Of a stretch of 64,000 nt of DNA, positions 48,514 through 61,679 are shown piece by piece (position 1 is the stretch's first letter; every line of letters starts with the position of its first letter). The notes beneath the pieces were generated by a model. It searched no databases and was not told where the DNA came from. It saw only the letters and a program-made list of their open reading frames with translations. The stretch is from Salinarimonas ramus (GTDB lineage Bacteria > Pseudomonadota > Alphaproteobacteria > Rhizobiales > Beijerinckiaceae). A program made the translations under genes and the position numbers. The DNA is taken from positions 252,292-316,291 of the forward strand of contig NZ_BMMF01000002.1 in the NCBI RefSeq assembly GCF_014645695.1. Direction: 5' to 3'.

Positions 48514-50430
48514 TCACGCGTCGTCGCGCTGAGCCTCGGCCCCCTCCAGCGAGGAGAGTTGCGCACGTATCTCGCGCAACCACGCCAGATTCGCCTCGCT
48601 GTCGTCTTCCGCGAGGGCGCGCTCTGCCGCCCGAAGCTCGGTATGTAGCGTGTGGGCACGGCGATGCAAGTGGATGGCCTGCCGCACGGCGTCTTCCACG
48701 CGCAAGGGGTCGGCGTGCGGGTCGCTGATCCAGCGCAGACCCGGCACGATGCGCTCGTACACCGTTTCGAGCGCGCGCGAAAGCCCCGCCCGCTCCAGTC
48801 GCGCCTCGACCACCTCCGGAGACAGTCCCTCGTGGCGCACCGCGCAATCGACGAGGCAGCGCTGGAGCGCCGTCGCGTCCGGGCTCGCGAAATCGAGCTC
48901 GGCCAGCGTGTCCGCCTGTTCCTCGAGAATACCGGGATGCGTGGCGAAGGCGGCGAGAATCGCGGCCTCGCGGGGATGAGGCCCCTCCTCCGCCGGTGCC
49001 GGCGCGAACAGCCGCGTGCGCAGGAGATGCGGGCTCGGGCGAAAGCCGGTGGGCAGGCGCGCGCCGGGGCGCTCGTCGAAGCGCCCGCCGCGAAAGCCGC
49101 CCCCTCCCCTCCCCGTGCCACGACCGCGGCCCGGCTCGTAGCCGCCGCGCCCGCGCTTTACCGCACCGAAGGCGGCGGCGAGCCTGGTCTCCACGTCCTC
49201 GCGGAAATAGCGCTGGAGCGTCTCGTCCTTGATGGTCCGCACGGCCGCGAAGAGCCGCCGCTCCAGCGCCGCGCGGTGCTCCGGCGTCTCGGTGGGTCCC
49301 GCCTCGAGCTCGCGCGCCCAGAGCACGTCGACGAGGGGGAGCGCGGCGGAAAGCACGCGCTCGATCGCCGCCGCGCCGCCCGAGCGGGCGAGGTCGTCCG
49401 GGTCTTGCCCCTCGGGCAGGATCGCGAAGCGCAGCGACTTGCCCACCGGCAGCGTCGGCAGCGCCACGTCGAGCGCGCGGAAGGCGGCCCGGCGCCCGGC
49501 CTTGTCGCCGTCGAAGCACAGGATCGGCTCGTCCGCCATGCGCCACAGGAGGGCGAGCTGCTCCTCGGTGAGCGCCGTGCCGAGCGGGGCGACGGCGTTG
49601 GGGATGCCCACGGCCGAGAGGGCGATGACGTCGACATAGCCCTCCACCGCGACGACGGTGCCGCGATCGTGTGCCGCCTTGCGGGCCGTGTGCGCATTGT
49701 AGAGCATCGCGCCCTTGTGGAAGAGCGGCGTCTCGGGGGAGTTGAGGTACTTCGCCGGCACGTCCGCCTGCAGCGCTCGCCCGCCGAAGGCGACGACGCG
49801 CCCGCGCAGGTCCGTGATCGGGAACATCACCCGGTCGCGGAAGCGGTCGTAGGGGACGTTCACGTCCTCGCCGGTGACGAGGAGGCCGGCCTCCACCATC
49901 GTGTCCAAGGGCACGTCCTTGCCCGCGAGATGATCGCGCAACGCGAATCGATCCGACGGCGCGTAGCCCAGGCGAAAGCGCGCCTGCAGGTCCTCGCCGA
50001 GCCCGCGCCGCGCCAGGTAGTCCCGCGCCTTGCCGCCGCGCCGACCCTTCAGCTCCCCCTCGAAGAAGGCGGCGGCCATCTCCATCACCTCGACGAGCCC
50101 CGCACGCTTCGTCTCGCGCTCGCGGGCGCCCGGATCGGGGGTGGGTAGCTGCACGCCCGCCTGCTGGGCGAGCCGCTCCACCGCCTCGGGGAAGCTCAGC
50201 CCCTCCGTCTCCATCAGGAAGCGGAAGATGTCCCCGTGCTTGCCCGAGGAGAAGCAGTGATAGAAGCCCTTCTGGTCGTTGACGTAGAACGAGGGCGTCT
50301 TCTCGGAATTGAACGGCGAGAGCGCCTTCCACTCGCGCCCGGCCTTCTTGAGCTGCACGCGCCGCCCCACGACCTCCGAAACGGGAAGCCTCGCACGGAT
50401 CTCGTCGAGCAGGTCGGGCGGGTAGCGCAT
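48514..50430 (-). CDS. dnaG: DNA primase DnaG with degenerate zinc ribbon
   Basis: A 638-residue primase that makes RNA primers at the replication fork. The N-terminal zinc-ribbon fold is recognisable (EWKALSPFNSEKTPSFYV, then FYHCFSSGKHGDIF), but of the normal C..H..C..C ligands only C59 remains; Ser38, Asn41 and Ser62 occupy the others. The TOPRIM core is intact (VAVEGYVDVIAL, ILCFDGDKAGRRA). The C-terminal helicase-binding region is present. I start at ATG 50430, directly before the family's first helix. An 'EGGY..' GRGRGTGRGGGGFRGG segment forms the linker. It is encoded just upstream of rpoD (209-bp gap). Confidence 0.95.
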   Translation of the reverse strand: MRYPPDLLDEIRARLPVSEVVGRRVQLKKAGREWKALSPFNSEKTPSFYVNDQKGFYHCFSSGKHGDIFRFLMETEGLSFPEAVERLAQQAGVQLPTPDPGARERETKRAGLVEVMEMAAAFFEGELKGRRGGKARDYLARRGLGEDLQARFRLGYAPSDRFALRDHLAGKDVPLDTMVEAGLLVTGEDVNVPYDRFRDRVMFPITDLRGRVVAFGGRALQADVPAKYLNSPETPLFHKGAMLYNAHTARKAAHDRGTVVAVEGYVDVIALSAVGIPNAVAPLGTALTEEQLALLWRMADEPILCFDGDKAGRRAAFRALDVALPTLPVGKSLRFAILPEGQDPDDLARSGGAAAIERVLSAALPLVDVLWARELEAGPTETPEHRAALERRLFAAVRTIKDETLQRYFREDVETRLAAAFGAVKRGRGGYEPGRGRGTGRGGGGFRGGRFDERPGARLPTGFRPSPHLLRTRLFAPAPAEEGPHPREAAILAAFATHPGILEEQADTLAELDFASPDATALQRCLVDCAVRHEGLSPEVVEARLERAGLSRALETVYERIVPGLRWISDPHADPLRVEDAVRQAIHLHRRAHTLHTELRAAERALAEDDSEANLAWLREIRAQLSSLEGAEAQRDDA

Positions 50431-50579
50431 GGGGGAGTTACAGCACGAAAGCGGGCCGCGGGAAACGGGCGCGCACGCCGCGCGGCCGCCGACGGACGAC
50501 CGTGGGGCGCATGGCCGCGTGAACCGGCATGCGCGCGCCCTAGTTGACCCTCGAGACACGAAGGAAGACGCTCTCGCCC

Positions 50580-52475
<1,896 letters not shown>

Positions 52476-52500
52476 GCCGGCGGGCGCGGGGCGCGGCGCC

Positions 52501-52797
52501 TCAGCCGCGGCGCAGGACGTCCGGCGAGAGCGGGCCGTCGCCGAGATCCACCCGCGAGCGCGTGAGCACGCGGCCGGTCTCGTCCTCGACGACGATCCGG
52601 AAGCGCGCGCTCTCGTGGTAGAAGGTCAGCCGCCAACGCCCGGCATCCTCGCCCTCGCCGCGCTCGACGCGGCTCGTGATCGCGCCCTCGCGCAGAAGCG
52701 CGACGACGCGCTCGGCGGGCAGGCCGAGGCCGTCGCCGATCAGCTCGGCATCGACGTCGAACCCGTCCGCATCACGTCGGACGAAGGCGTGCTTCAT
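52501..52797 (-). CDS. Small DUF6522-like protein
   Basis: A 98-residue soluble protein. It has a short winged-helix-like front (VDAELIGDGLGLPAERVVALLREGAIT in part) and the middle segment SRVERGEGEDAGRWRLTFYH, which I associate with DUF6522. The domain is small, mixed alpha/beta and has no catalytic motif I know. It lies 26 bp beyond the ABC exporter gene in convergent orientation and 31 bp after the membrane protein gene on the same strand. Confidence in it being a gene is good; the family name is from memory. Confidence 0.7.
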   Translation of the reverse strand: MKHAFVRRDADGFDVDAELIGDGLGLPAERVVALLREGAITSRVERGEGEDAGRWRLTFYHESARFRIVVEDETGRVLTRSRVDLGDGPLSPDVLRRG

Positions 52798-52828
52798 GGG
52801 GCGCTCGCGACCGTGCCGGCGAGCCTGC

Positions 52829-53158
52829 TCACGGCTTCTCGTCGCGATCGACGATGCGGTACTCGACGTCGATGACGTCGCGCTCGCCCCGCGGGCGCGG
52901 ACGGAGCGGGTCGGCGTCGGCGCCGTCCTCGGCGCGCGCGACGTCGCGCTTGCCGGCGAGCGACTTGCCGCGGCCGATCCAGGCGGCGACGCCGCCGGCG
53001 ACGAGCAGGACCGGCACGGCCACGAGGGCGATGCCGAAGGCGAGCGTCAGCACGAGGAGGCCGACGAGGAAGGCGGCGACGAGGCCCAGCCCGATCGCCC
53101 AGCGCGGCACGGTCACCAGGCGCGGTTGACGACCGTCGTACTTGATGAAACGGATCAT
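52829..53158 (-). CDS. Small membrane protein of unknown function
   Basis: A 109-residue protein. A basic N-terminus (MIRFIKYDGRQPRLVTVPRW) precedes two closely spaced hydrophobic segments (about 22-44 and 46-61), and the last 45 residues are charged and end in a VEYRIVDRDE motif. The positive-inside rule suggests both ends in the cytoplasm. I do not know a function. It starts 58 bp from arfB, divergently, and may be co-transcribed with the DUF6522-like gene downstream. Confidence 0.7.
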   Translation of the reverse strand: MIRFIKYDGRQPRLVTVPRWAIGLGLVAAFLVGLLVLTLAFGIALVAVPVLLVAGGVAAWIGRGKSLAGKRDVARAEDGADADPLRPRPRGERDVIDVEYRIVDRDEKP

Positions 53159-53216
53159 CCCTTCACATCTCCCTCTCGTCTCGCCCCTATATCGGGATCC
53201 TCGCCGCGAGTTTCAA

Positions 53217-53636
53217 ATGATCGAGGTCACGCCGTCGATCGCCCTCGAGGAGGGCGAGATCGAGCTCGTCGCGATCCGCGCCTCCGGGCCCGGCGGGCAG
53301 AACGTCAACAAGGTGTCTAGCGCGGTGCAGCTGCGCTTCGATGCGCTCGGCTCGCCCTCGCTGCCCGACGGCGTGAAGGCGCGCCTGCCCGGCGTCGCCG
53401 GCTCGCGCATGACGAAGGACGGTGTGATCGTCATCACGGCGCAGGTCCATCGCGACCAGGAGCGCAACCGCGCGGACGCGATCGAGCGCCTCGTCGACAT
53501 CATCCGCCGCGCCGCCTACCGCCCGCCGCCGCGCCGGCCGACGCGCCCCACCCTCGCCTCCAAGCGCCGCCGGCTCGATTCGAAGACGAAGCACGCGCGC
53601 ACCAAGAGCCTGCGCGGCAAGCCGGTCTCCGACTGA
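53217..53636 (+). CDS. arfB: Alternative ribosome-rescue factor ArfB (YaeJ)
   Basis: A 139-residue peptidyl-tRNA hydrolase that frees ribosomes stalled at the end of broken messages. The GGQ catalytic motif is at 26-28 in RASGPGGQNVNKV, and the C-terminal basic tail that occupies the empty mRNA channel is present (KRRRLDSKTKHARTKSLRGK). Length is characteristic of ArfB rather than of full release factors. The ATG at 53217 is preferred because the family begins a few residues before the catalytic domain. It stands 58 bp from the divergent membrane protein gene. Confidence 0.95.
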   Translation: MIEVTPSIALEEGEIELVAIRASGPGGQNVNKVSSAVQLRFDALGSPSLPDGVKARLPGVAGSRMTKDGVIVITAQVHRDQERNRADAIERLVDIIRRAAYRPPPRRPTRPTLASKRRRLDSKTKHARTKSLRGKPVSD

Positions 53637-53762
53637 GCGCGCCCCCACTTTCGCGCACCGAGCCCCATCCGGCATGCCGCCGCACGTCGCTTGACCGCGG
53701 CGCGCCAGCCGGGCGACATCCTTCGCGACACCCACCGTCCCCGAGCCTCGCGAGGAGCCGCC

Positions 53763-54965
<1,203 letters not shown>

Positions 54966-54986
54966 GGCGAGACGACCGCGAAGGCG

Positions 54987-55024
54987 CGGAGCCCGGGCGA
55001 CCTCGACCGCACGGGCTCCGTTTG
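54987..55024 (+). terminator. Weak terminator-like hairpin after the thiolase gene
   Basis: A 9-bp stem CGGAGCCCG / CGGGCTCCG with a 16-base loop, followed by TTTGC. It lies between the thiolase gene and the convergent ssb gene. Confidence 0.4.
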
Positions 55025-55029
55025 CGGGA

Positions 55030-55572
<543 letters not shown>

Positions 55573-55664
55573 GCTCGCCTCCGCTGTCCTTCGCTCGTCG
55601 GGTCTTTGTGCGCTCCCTGCGCCGCCTCGCGCAAGGCTCCCTCCGCTCCGTCCACCGAATTGTA

Positions 55665-55679
55665 GTTCTTTGTTTGTTC
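55665..55679. promoter_or_regulatory. LexA (SOS) box upstream of ssb
   Basis: GTTC-TTTGTTT-GTTC exactly fits the alphaproteobacterial LexA consensus GTTC-N7-GTTC. It lies in the AT-rich 133-bp gap, 92 bp upstream of the ssb ATG and 26 bp downstream of the HTH gene stop on the same strand. Confidence 0.8.
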
Positions 55680-55705
55680 TTTCGCAACACGGCGTGCAGG
55701 CACCG

Positions 55706-56149
55706 CTACCGAGCAGCTTCCGGCTCGAGGACCCGATAATTCATCGGGTCCGAGCCATCGATCAGGATTGGAGCCTCGTCGGCCCTGCGCGCCTGCGGGG
55801 CGATGTCGACGACAGGCAGATCGAGCGCGTCCGTGACGAGCCGCCGCACGAGAACATCGGTCTCCTCGGGAATGGCGGCGGCGCTCGCCTCCCATCGGGT
55901 CACCTCGCGCTCGGAGACGCCGAGACGTGAGGCGATATCCGCCGGCGTGAGCCCCACCTCGGTTCGCAGGAATCTCAGCTCTCGTCCGGCGAGGGGGCCA
56001 GGTCGGGCCAGGAGCGCCGCGGCGATCACCCGGTGTAGCCGCCCGATCCGCGGGAACCCGATGCCGCGCTCCCCATCGACGAACCTCTCCGGATCGAGGC
56101 CGTAGATCAGGACGTCATCGAGCCCGCATTCGCTGTACCGGTATGGCAT
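55706..56149 (-). CDS. HTH-domain antitoxin-like protein
   Basis: A 147-residue protein with a central helix-turn-helix of the Xre/HigA kind (about 61-110: [29 protein letters not shown]) and a leader ([16 protein letters not shown]) that resembles the partner-binding ends of MqsA- or HigA-type antitoxins. It is encoded 14 bp downstream of a DUF4258 gene. In the typical order toxin then antitoxin this would be the antitoxin and autorepressor. There is no zinc-binding Cys pair, so it is not a full MqsA. GGGAG precedes the ATG by 7 bases. Confidence 0.75.
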   Translation of the reverse strand: MPYRYSECGLDDVLIYGLDPERFVDGERGIGFPRIGRLHRVIAAALLARPGPLAGRELRFLRTEVGLTPADIASRLGVSEREVTRWEASAAAIPEETDVLVRRLVTDALDLPVVDIAPQARRADEAPILIDGSDPMNYRVLEPEAAR

Positions 56150-56163
56150 GGGGGTGCTCCCGC

Positions 56164-56490
56164 TCAGCCTTCATCTATCCACATGACGGTCACGACGAAA
56201 AGCATACACCGATCCTCGTCCGGGATCACGACGACGCGGATCGACCGTCGGCCGGTGTTCGGCGCCGGCCCGTCGATCCGGTACCTGAACCGCCCGACCG
56301 ACCTGACTTGCTGCGGCGGGGAGGTCACGAAACCCGTCTTGAGAACCCAGAGAACATCCGCCGTCGTGAGGTCCCGCTGACCGAGCCGGTCACGAGCGTG
56401 GGAGGAGAGCGCAAGCTCGCAATCCGGATCGCGAGCGAGTGCCCGAAGACGGTCCGTCGCATCGGCCGGCGCCCAAGGCTGCTCTCCCAT
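56164..56490 (-). CDS. DUF4258 protein, probable toxin partner
   Basis: A 108-residue small protein with the DUF4258 pattern: CELALSSHARDRLGQRDLTTADVLWVLKTG, then a beta-rich half (FRYRIDGP, RSIRVVVIPDEDRCMLFVVTVMW). DUF4258 is related in outline to the RelE/MqsR-type toxin fold and is often paired with an HTH gene. Here the HTH gene follows 14 bp later in the same operon. Toxicity and mRNA cleavage are inference. Its start is ATG 56490, 111 bp from apt, in an AT-rich surround. Confidence 0.7.
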   Translation of the reverse strand: MGEQPWAPADATDRLRALARDPDCELALSSHARDRLGQRDLTTADVLWVLKTGFVTSPPQQVRSVGRFRYRIDGPAPNTGRRSIRVVVIPDEDRCMLFVVTVMWIDEG

Positions 56491-56544
56491 CTGCCCCCGA
56501 GCTCGGCTTCTACGACAGCACGCTCACGAGAACAGCACGAACCA

Positions 56545-56600
56545 CAGATCGACAGCAACTATAAAAATACTGTTCTCAACATATACATCTTCAAAGCGAA
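56545..56600 (-). promoter_or_regulatory. AT-rich promoter region of the DUF4258/HTH pair
   Basis: The most AT-rich stretch in the window (ACTATAAAAATACTG, AACATATACATC). On the minus strand TTGAAG with a 17-bp spacer to AGTATT is a possible sigma-70 pair. A short direct repeat GAAC-N5-GAAC nearby is not a LexA box. Confidence 0.35.
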
Positions 56601-56601
56601 A

Positions 56602-57168
56602 TCAATGCCCCTCGAACGCCACCAGGGAGCGCACCTCAACACCCAGGCCGCGCAGGCGCTCGGCGCCGCCGAGCTCGGGGAGGTCGACGATGAAGCAGCA
56701 GGCGACGACGTCCGCGCCGAGCTTGCGCAAGAGCTCCACCGCCGCCGTCGCCGTGCCGCCGGTGGCGATGAGGTCGTCGACGAGGACGACGCGCTCGCCC
56801 GCGACCAGCGCGTCGGCGTGGATCTCGATCTCGTCCGAGCCGTATTCCAGCGCGTAGGCGACGCTCACCACCTGGTGGGGCAGCTTGCCCTTCTTGCGGA
56901 TGGGCACGAAGCCGGCGGAGAGCTGGTGGGCCATGGCGCCGCCGACGATGAAGCCGCGCGCCTCGATGCCGGCGATCTTGTCGACCTTCGACCCGGCATA
57001 GGGGTTCACGAGCTCGTCCACCGTGCGGCGGAAGGCGCGGGTGTCGCCGAGCAGCGTGGTGATGTCCCGGAACATGATCCCGGGCTTGGGATAATCCGGG
57101 ATCGTGCGGATCGCGGCCTTGATGTCGGAGATGACGGGCGATTCCATCGTGCTGGTGGTGGTGCTCAT
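56602..57168 (-). CDS. apt: Adenine phosphoribosyltransferase
   Basis: A 188-residue purine-salvage enzyme that forms AMP from adenine and [20 protein letters not shown] (about 24-39) and the PRPP-binding loop [14 protein letters not shown] (about 126-139) are diagnostic. It takes adenine released by MtnP, whose gene ends 13 bp upstream. The start at 57168 is chosen from spacing to mtnP; ATG 57147 is also possible. Confidence 0.95.
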   Translation of the reverse strand: MSTTTSTMESPVISDIKAAIRTIPDYPKPGIMFRDITTLLGDTRAFRRTVDELVNPYAGSKVDKIAGIEARGFIVGGAMAHQLSAGFVPIRKKGKLPHQVVSVAYALEYGSDEIEIHADALVAGERVVLVDDLIATGGTATAAVELLRKLGADVVACCFIVDLPELGGAERLRGLGVEVRSLVAFEGH

Positions 57169-57181
57169 GCGTCTCGTCTCG

Positions 57182-58057
<876 letters not shown>

Positions 58058-58237
58058 CTATCGTCTCCCTCCGGTTGCTCCGGGCCGGATGCTAGCGCGA
58101 AGTTTTCGCGTCGTCGCCCCCGTTCTCGCACCATGACTGCAAAAGACCGTGCCGGTCGTAGCGCTCGCGAGCACGGACGTTCGTGCGGGCGCCGCCGCCG
58201 GCTTGCGGGGGCGAGCGGCGTGGGGTGCAATGCGCGC

Positions 58238-58768
58238 ATGAATGCTCACCGCCCCCTCCTCGTCGCCCTGTCGGACCTGCCGGGAACCGGCAAGACGACG
58301 CTCGCCCGCGCACTGGCCGCGAGGCTCGGTGCGGTTTTTCTGCGTATCGACTCGATCGAGACCGCCCTCGCCCGCTCCGCCCTGCGCATCCGCCCCGCCG
58401 AGGATGCGGGCTACGTCGTCGCCTACGCGCTGGCCGAGGACAATCTGCGCGGCGGCCTCCCGGTCGTCGCCGACGGCGTCAACCCGATCGCCCTGACGCG
58501 CGACGCCTTCGCGGAAATCGCCCGACGGACCGGCGTGCCGCTCGTCGTGATCGAGACCGTCTGCACGGACGCCGGCGAGCATGAGCGGCGAATCGAGGCG
58601 CGGCGCCCCGATCTCGAGGGACAGAGGCTGCCGAGCTGGGAAGACGTGCTCGCGCGGGAGTGGGAGCCGCTCGCCTGCGAGCGGCTCGTGGTGGACACCG
58701 GAACGCTGTCCGAGGAGGAGGCGCTCGCCCGCGCCCTGGCATACGTCCGGTCGGTAGCCGCGGCCTGA
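58238..58768 (+). CDS. Small P-loop kinase-like protein
   Basis: A 176-residue AAA/zeta-toxin- or gluconate-kinase-like NTPase. The P-loop is LSDLPGTGKTTLAR (11-24): the usual first Gly of GxxGxGKT is replaced by Asp, while GTGKTT is intact. A short DSIETALAR segment, a DGVNPIAL motif and a lid-like EARRPDLEGQRLPSWEDV follow. Such proteins phosphorylate small molecules. The substrate is unknown and it is not obviously an adenylylsulfate or shikimate kinase. It is followed by a bidirectional terminator. Confidence 0.75.
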   Translation: MNAHRPLLVALSDLPGTGKTTLARALAARLGAVFLRIDSIETALARSALRIRPAEDAGYVVAYALAEDNLRGGLPVVADGVNPIALTRDAFAEIARRTGVPLVVIETVCTDAGEHERRIEARRPDLEGQRLPSWEDVLAREWEPLACERLVVDTGTLSEEEALARALAYVRSVAAA

Positions 58769-58807
58769 ACGCGAAAAGGGCGCCCCGACAGGCGCCCTTC
58801 GCGTTTC
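58768..58807. terminator. Bidirectional terminator between kinase and petC
   Basis: A 9-bp GC-rich stem AAGGGCGCC / GGCGCCCTT with a 6-base loop (CCGACA), flanked by AACGCGAA / CGCGTTT arms that extend the pairing. It ends both the plus-strand kinase gene and the minus-strand pet operon. Confidence 0.75.
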
Positions 58808-58833
58808 GATCATCGAGCCGAGCGGGCTGGCCG

Positions 58834-59718
58834 TCAGCCGGCCGCGTGACCTTCGGTCTCGCCGCCGACGCGGGCCCAGATGCGCTTCTTGGTGAAGTAC
58901 AGGAGGCCGGCGAAGACGAGGAGGAACACCATCACCTGCAGGCCCATGGCCTTGCGGGATTCGAGGTGCGGCTCCGCCGTCCACATCAGGAAGGCGGTGA
59001 CGTCCTTGGCGTACTGCTCCACCGTCTCGGGAACGACGGGGCGGTCCTGGTCGTCGCGGGGATATTCGATGCCGCCGTCGAAGAGGACGTTCGGCATCGC
59101 AACGACGTGGCCGGGATAATAGAGGTTGTAGTTGCCCAGCGCCGGATCGAAATCCTCCGGCGGATCGACGTAGCCCTTCAGGAACGCCGCGACGTAGTCG
59201 ACGCCGTTCTCGTTGTACTGGGTGAACACGTCGGTGATCCACCAGGGGAAGCCGCGCTCGTAGGTGCGGGCCTTGGCCATCACCGAGAGATCCGGCGGGG
59301 CCTTGCCGCCGTTCGCCGAGGCCGCCTGCTGCGGGTTGGCGAACGGCGAGGGCCAGAAGTCGGCCGGCGTAGCCGGACGCGTCCGGGGATCGCCGAACTC
59401 GTCGAAGCCGCCGTCGACGATGAACTCCGCCGCGAAGGCCTCGACCTGCGCCTCGGAATATTCCGGCCCGCCGGGCTCGGCGAGGTTCCGGAAAGCCACC
59501 TTCTCCAGACCGTGGCAGGAGGCGCACACGGTCTTGAAGACGAGGAAGCCGCGCTGCAGCTGCGCCCGGTCGTAGGTGCCGAACGGGCCGGCGAAGCTCC
59601 ATTCCTGCTTGGGCGGGGTGACGCCGGCGCCCGCCGCCTGGGCGCTCCCGAAGGGGAACGTCGCTGAGGCGACGAGGGAAGCCGCCACGGCGCCGGCGAT
59701 GATGAGGGTCTTCTTCAT
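58834..59718 (-). CDS. petC: Cytochrome c1 of the bc1 complex
   Basis: A 294-residue membrane-anchored haem protein of ubiquinol:cytochrome c oxidoreductase. A signal peptide (about 1-28) leads to the haem site CASCHG (C65, C68, H69), the distal axial Met is likely in MPNVLFDGG, and a C-terminal helix (GLQVMVFLLVFAGLLYFTKK) anchors it. I start at ATG 59718; a TTG at 59724 would add two residues. It is the last gene of petA-petB-petC. Confidence 0.93.
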   Translation of the reverse strand: MKKTLIIAGAVAASLVASATFPFGSAQAAGAGVTPPKQEWSFAGPFGTYDRAQLQRGFLVFKTVCASCHGLEKVAFRNLAEPGGPEYSEAQVEAFAAEFIVDGGFDEFGDPRTRPATPADFWPSPFANPQQAASANGGKAPPDLSVMAKARTYERGFPWWITDVFTQYNENGVDYVAAFLKGYVDPPEDFDPALGNYNLYYPGHVVAMPNVLFDGGIEYPRDDQDRPVVPETVEQYAKDVTAFLMWTAEPHLESRKAMGLQVMVFLLVFAGLLYFTKKRIWARVGGETEGHAAG

Positions 59719-59758
59719 GGTCAACGAACCCTTGTCCTGATCTCGCGGGAGCCTCGCC

Positions 59759-61042
59759 TCAGCCCTTGGACTGAGGCTCGGCGGCGGCGCCGACCGGCAT
59801 GCCGGACCCGCTCGCGGCCTTCTTGCCGAGCACGGCCTCCGTGATGGAGTTCGGCAGCGGCAGCGGCTTCTCGAGCAGGCCGAGGAGCGGCATCGCGATC
59901 AGGAAGTAGGCGAAGTAGAGGAAGGTGAAGATCTGCGACAGGATCACGTAGATGCCTTCCGCAGGGCGCGAGCCTAGCCAGCCGAGCATCAGGCAGGTGA
60001 CCACGAAGCCCCAGAACAGCACCTTGAACACCGGCCGGTACGAGCCCGAGCGGACACGCGACGTGTCGAGCCAGGGCAGGAAGGCCAGCACCGCGATCGA
60101 CGCGAACATCAGGATGACGCCCAAGAGCGCATCCGGGACGGCGCGCAGGATCGCGTAGAACGGCAGGAAGTACCATTCCGGAACGATGTGCGCCGGCGTC
60201 GCCGAGGGGTTCGCGGGGACGTAGTTGTCCGCGTGGCCGAGATAGTTCGGCAGGTAGAACACGAACCAGGCGTAGACGGCGAGGAAGCACACGATCGAGA
60301 ACGTGTCCTTGACCGTCATGTAGGGGTGGAACGGCACCGCGTCCTTGCCGGACTTGATCGGCACGCCGGTCGGGTTGTTGTTGCCCGGGACGTGCAGGGC
60401 CCAGACGTGGAGCATGGCCACGCCGAGGATCATGAAGGGCAGGAGATAGTGCAGCGAGAAGAAGCGGTTGAGCGTCGGGTTGCCCACCGAGTAGCCGCCC
60501 CAGAGGAACGACACGATGGTGTCGCCCACGAGCGGGATCACCGAGAACAGGTTGGTGATCACGGTGGCGCCCCAGAAGGACATCTGGCCCCAGGGCAGCA
60601 CGTAGCCCATGAAGGCGGTGGCCATCATCAGGAGCAGGATGATCACGCCCAGGATCCAGAGCACCTCGCGCGGGGCCTTGTAGGAGCCGTAGAACAGGCC
60701 GCGGAAGATGTGGATGTAGACGGCGATGAAGAAGAACGACGCGCCGTTGGCGTGCATGTAGCGCAAGAGCCAGCCGTACTCGACGTTACGCATGATGTGC
60801 TCGACCGACGTGAAGGCGTGGTCGGCATGCGGCGTGTAGTGCATCGCCAGCACGATGCCGGTGACGAGCTGGATGACCAGCATCACCATCAGGATCGCGC
60901 CGAAGGTCCAGAAATAGGTGAGGTTGCGCGGCACCGGGAAGGCGACGAAGGAGGAGTGCACGAGGCCGATGATCGGCAGACGGCTCTCCAGCCACTTCGC
61001 GGCGGCGTTCTTGGGAACGTAGGTCGTGGAATGTGAGCTCAT
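59759..61042 (-). CDS. petB: Cytochrome b of the bc1 complex
   Basis: A 427-residue integral membrane protein with eight to nine helices. Bis-haem-ligand histidines are in the segments [13 protein letters not shown] and [21 protein letters not shown], and in [20 protein letters not shown]; the [13 protein letters not shown] quinol-site motif is present. The start is ATG 61042. It lies 97 bp downstream of petA and 40 bp upstream of petC. The protein is of the full-length alphaproteobacterial type, not split. Confidence 0.96.
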   Translation of the reverse strand: MSSHSTTYVPKNAAAKWLESRLPIIGLVHSSFVAFPVPRNLTYFWTFGAILMVMLVIQLVTGIVLAMHYTPHADHAFTSVEHIMRNVEYGWLLRYMHANGASFFFIAVYIHIFRGLFYGSYKAPREVLWILGVIILLLMMATAFMGYVLPWGQMSFWGATVITNLFSVIPLVGDTIVSFLWGGYSVGNPTLNRFFSLHYLLPFMILGVAMLHVWALHVPGNNNPTGVPIKSGKDAVPFHPYMTVKDTFSIVCFLAVYAWFVFYLPNYLGHADNYVPANPSATPAHIVPEWYFLPFYAILRAVPDALLGVILMFASIAVLAFLPWLDTSRVRSGSYRPVFKVLFWGFVVTCLMLGWLGSRPAEGIYVILSQIFTFLYFAYFLIAMPLLGLLEKPLPLPNSITEAVLGKKAASGSGMPVGAAAEPQSKG

Positions 61043-61139
61043 GATTCTGGCCTGCTTCAATCTCGCCGGATCGGCTCTCGTTCGGATGTCCGTCGGGGGC
61101 GGCACCGCGAGGCGCCGCCGCCGCGAGGCTCGGTCGGCC

Positions 61140-61679
61140 TCAGGCCGCCTCGCCGATCACGATCGACGTGTCGGTGGCGAAGCGGTAGGGCGGAACCGGC
61201 AGGTTGATGGGCGCCGGGCCCTGGCGGATGCGGCCGGACGTGTCGAACACCGAGCCGTGGCACGGGCAGAACCAGCCGCCGTACTGACCCTGGAAGTCGA
61301 GCGGGACGCAGCCGAGATGGGTGCAGTTGCCGTAGATGACGAGCCAGTTCTCGCGGCCCTCCATCACGCGCGCCTGATCCGCCTCCGGATCCTTCAGATC
61401 GTCGAGCGGCACGGCGCGCGCCGCCTCGATCTCGGCCGGCGTGCGATTGCGCACGAAGATGAGCTTGCCGCGCCAGAACATCTTCACGATCTGGCCCTCG
61501 GCGATCGGGGCCAGATCGACCTCGATCGGGGCACCCGCGGCGACGGTCTGGGCGTCGGGCGCGAGCTGCGCGACGAAGGGCCAGGCGGCCGCGGCGACGC
61601 CGACGGCGCCAACGGCACCGGTCGCCAGGAAAAGGAAGTCGCGCCGGGTGGGCTCTTGCGCTGTGGTGGTCTCGGCCAC
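61140..61679 (-). CDS. petA: Rieske iron-sulfur protein of the bc1 complex
   Basis: A 179-residue protein with a twin-arginine motif [11 protein letters not shown] followed by one helix that stays as the anchor. The 2Fe-2S ligands are C119 and H121 in CTHLGC and C138 and H141 in CPCHGS, with the disulfide cysteines C124 and C140. First gene of the pet operon. It would be exported folded by Tat and assembled with PetB and PetC. Confidence 0.95.
   Translation of the reverse strand: MAETTTAQEPTRRDFLFLATGAVGAVGVAAAAWPFVAQLAPDAQTVAAGAPIEVDLAPIAEGQIVKMFWRGKLIFVRNRTPAEIEAARAVPLDDLKDPEADQARVMEGRENWLVIYGNCTHLGCVPLDFQGQYGGWFCPCHGSVFDTSGRIRQGPAPINLPVPPYRFATDTSIVIGEAA

Noticed and set aside
56525-56545. 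GAAC-N5-GAAC near the DUF4258 gene as an SOS box.
   Set aside because: The spacer is 5 rather than 7 bases, so it does not fit the LexA consensus.
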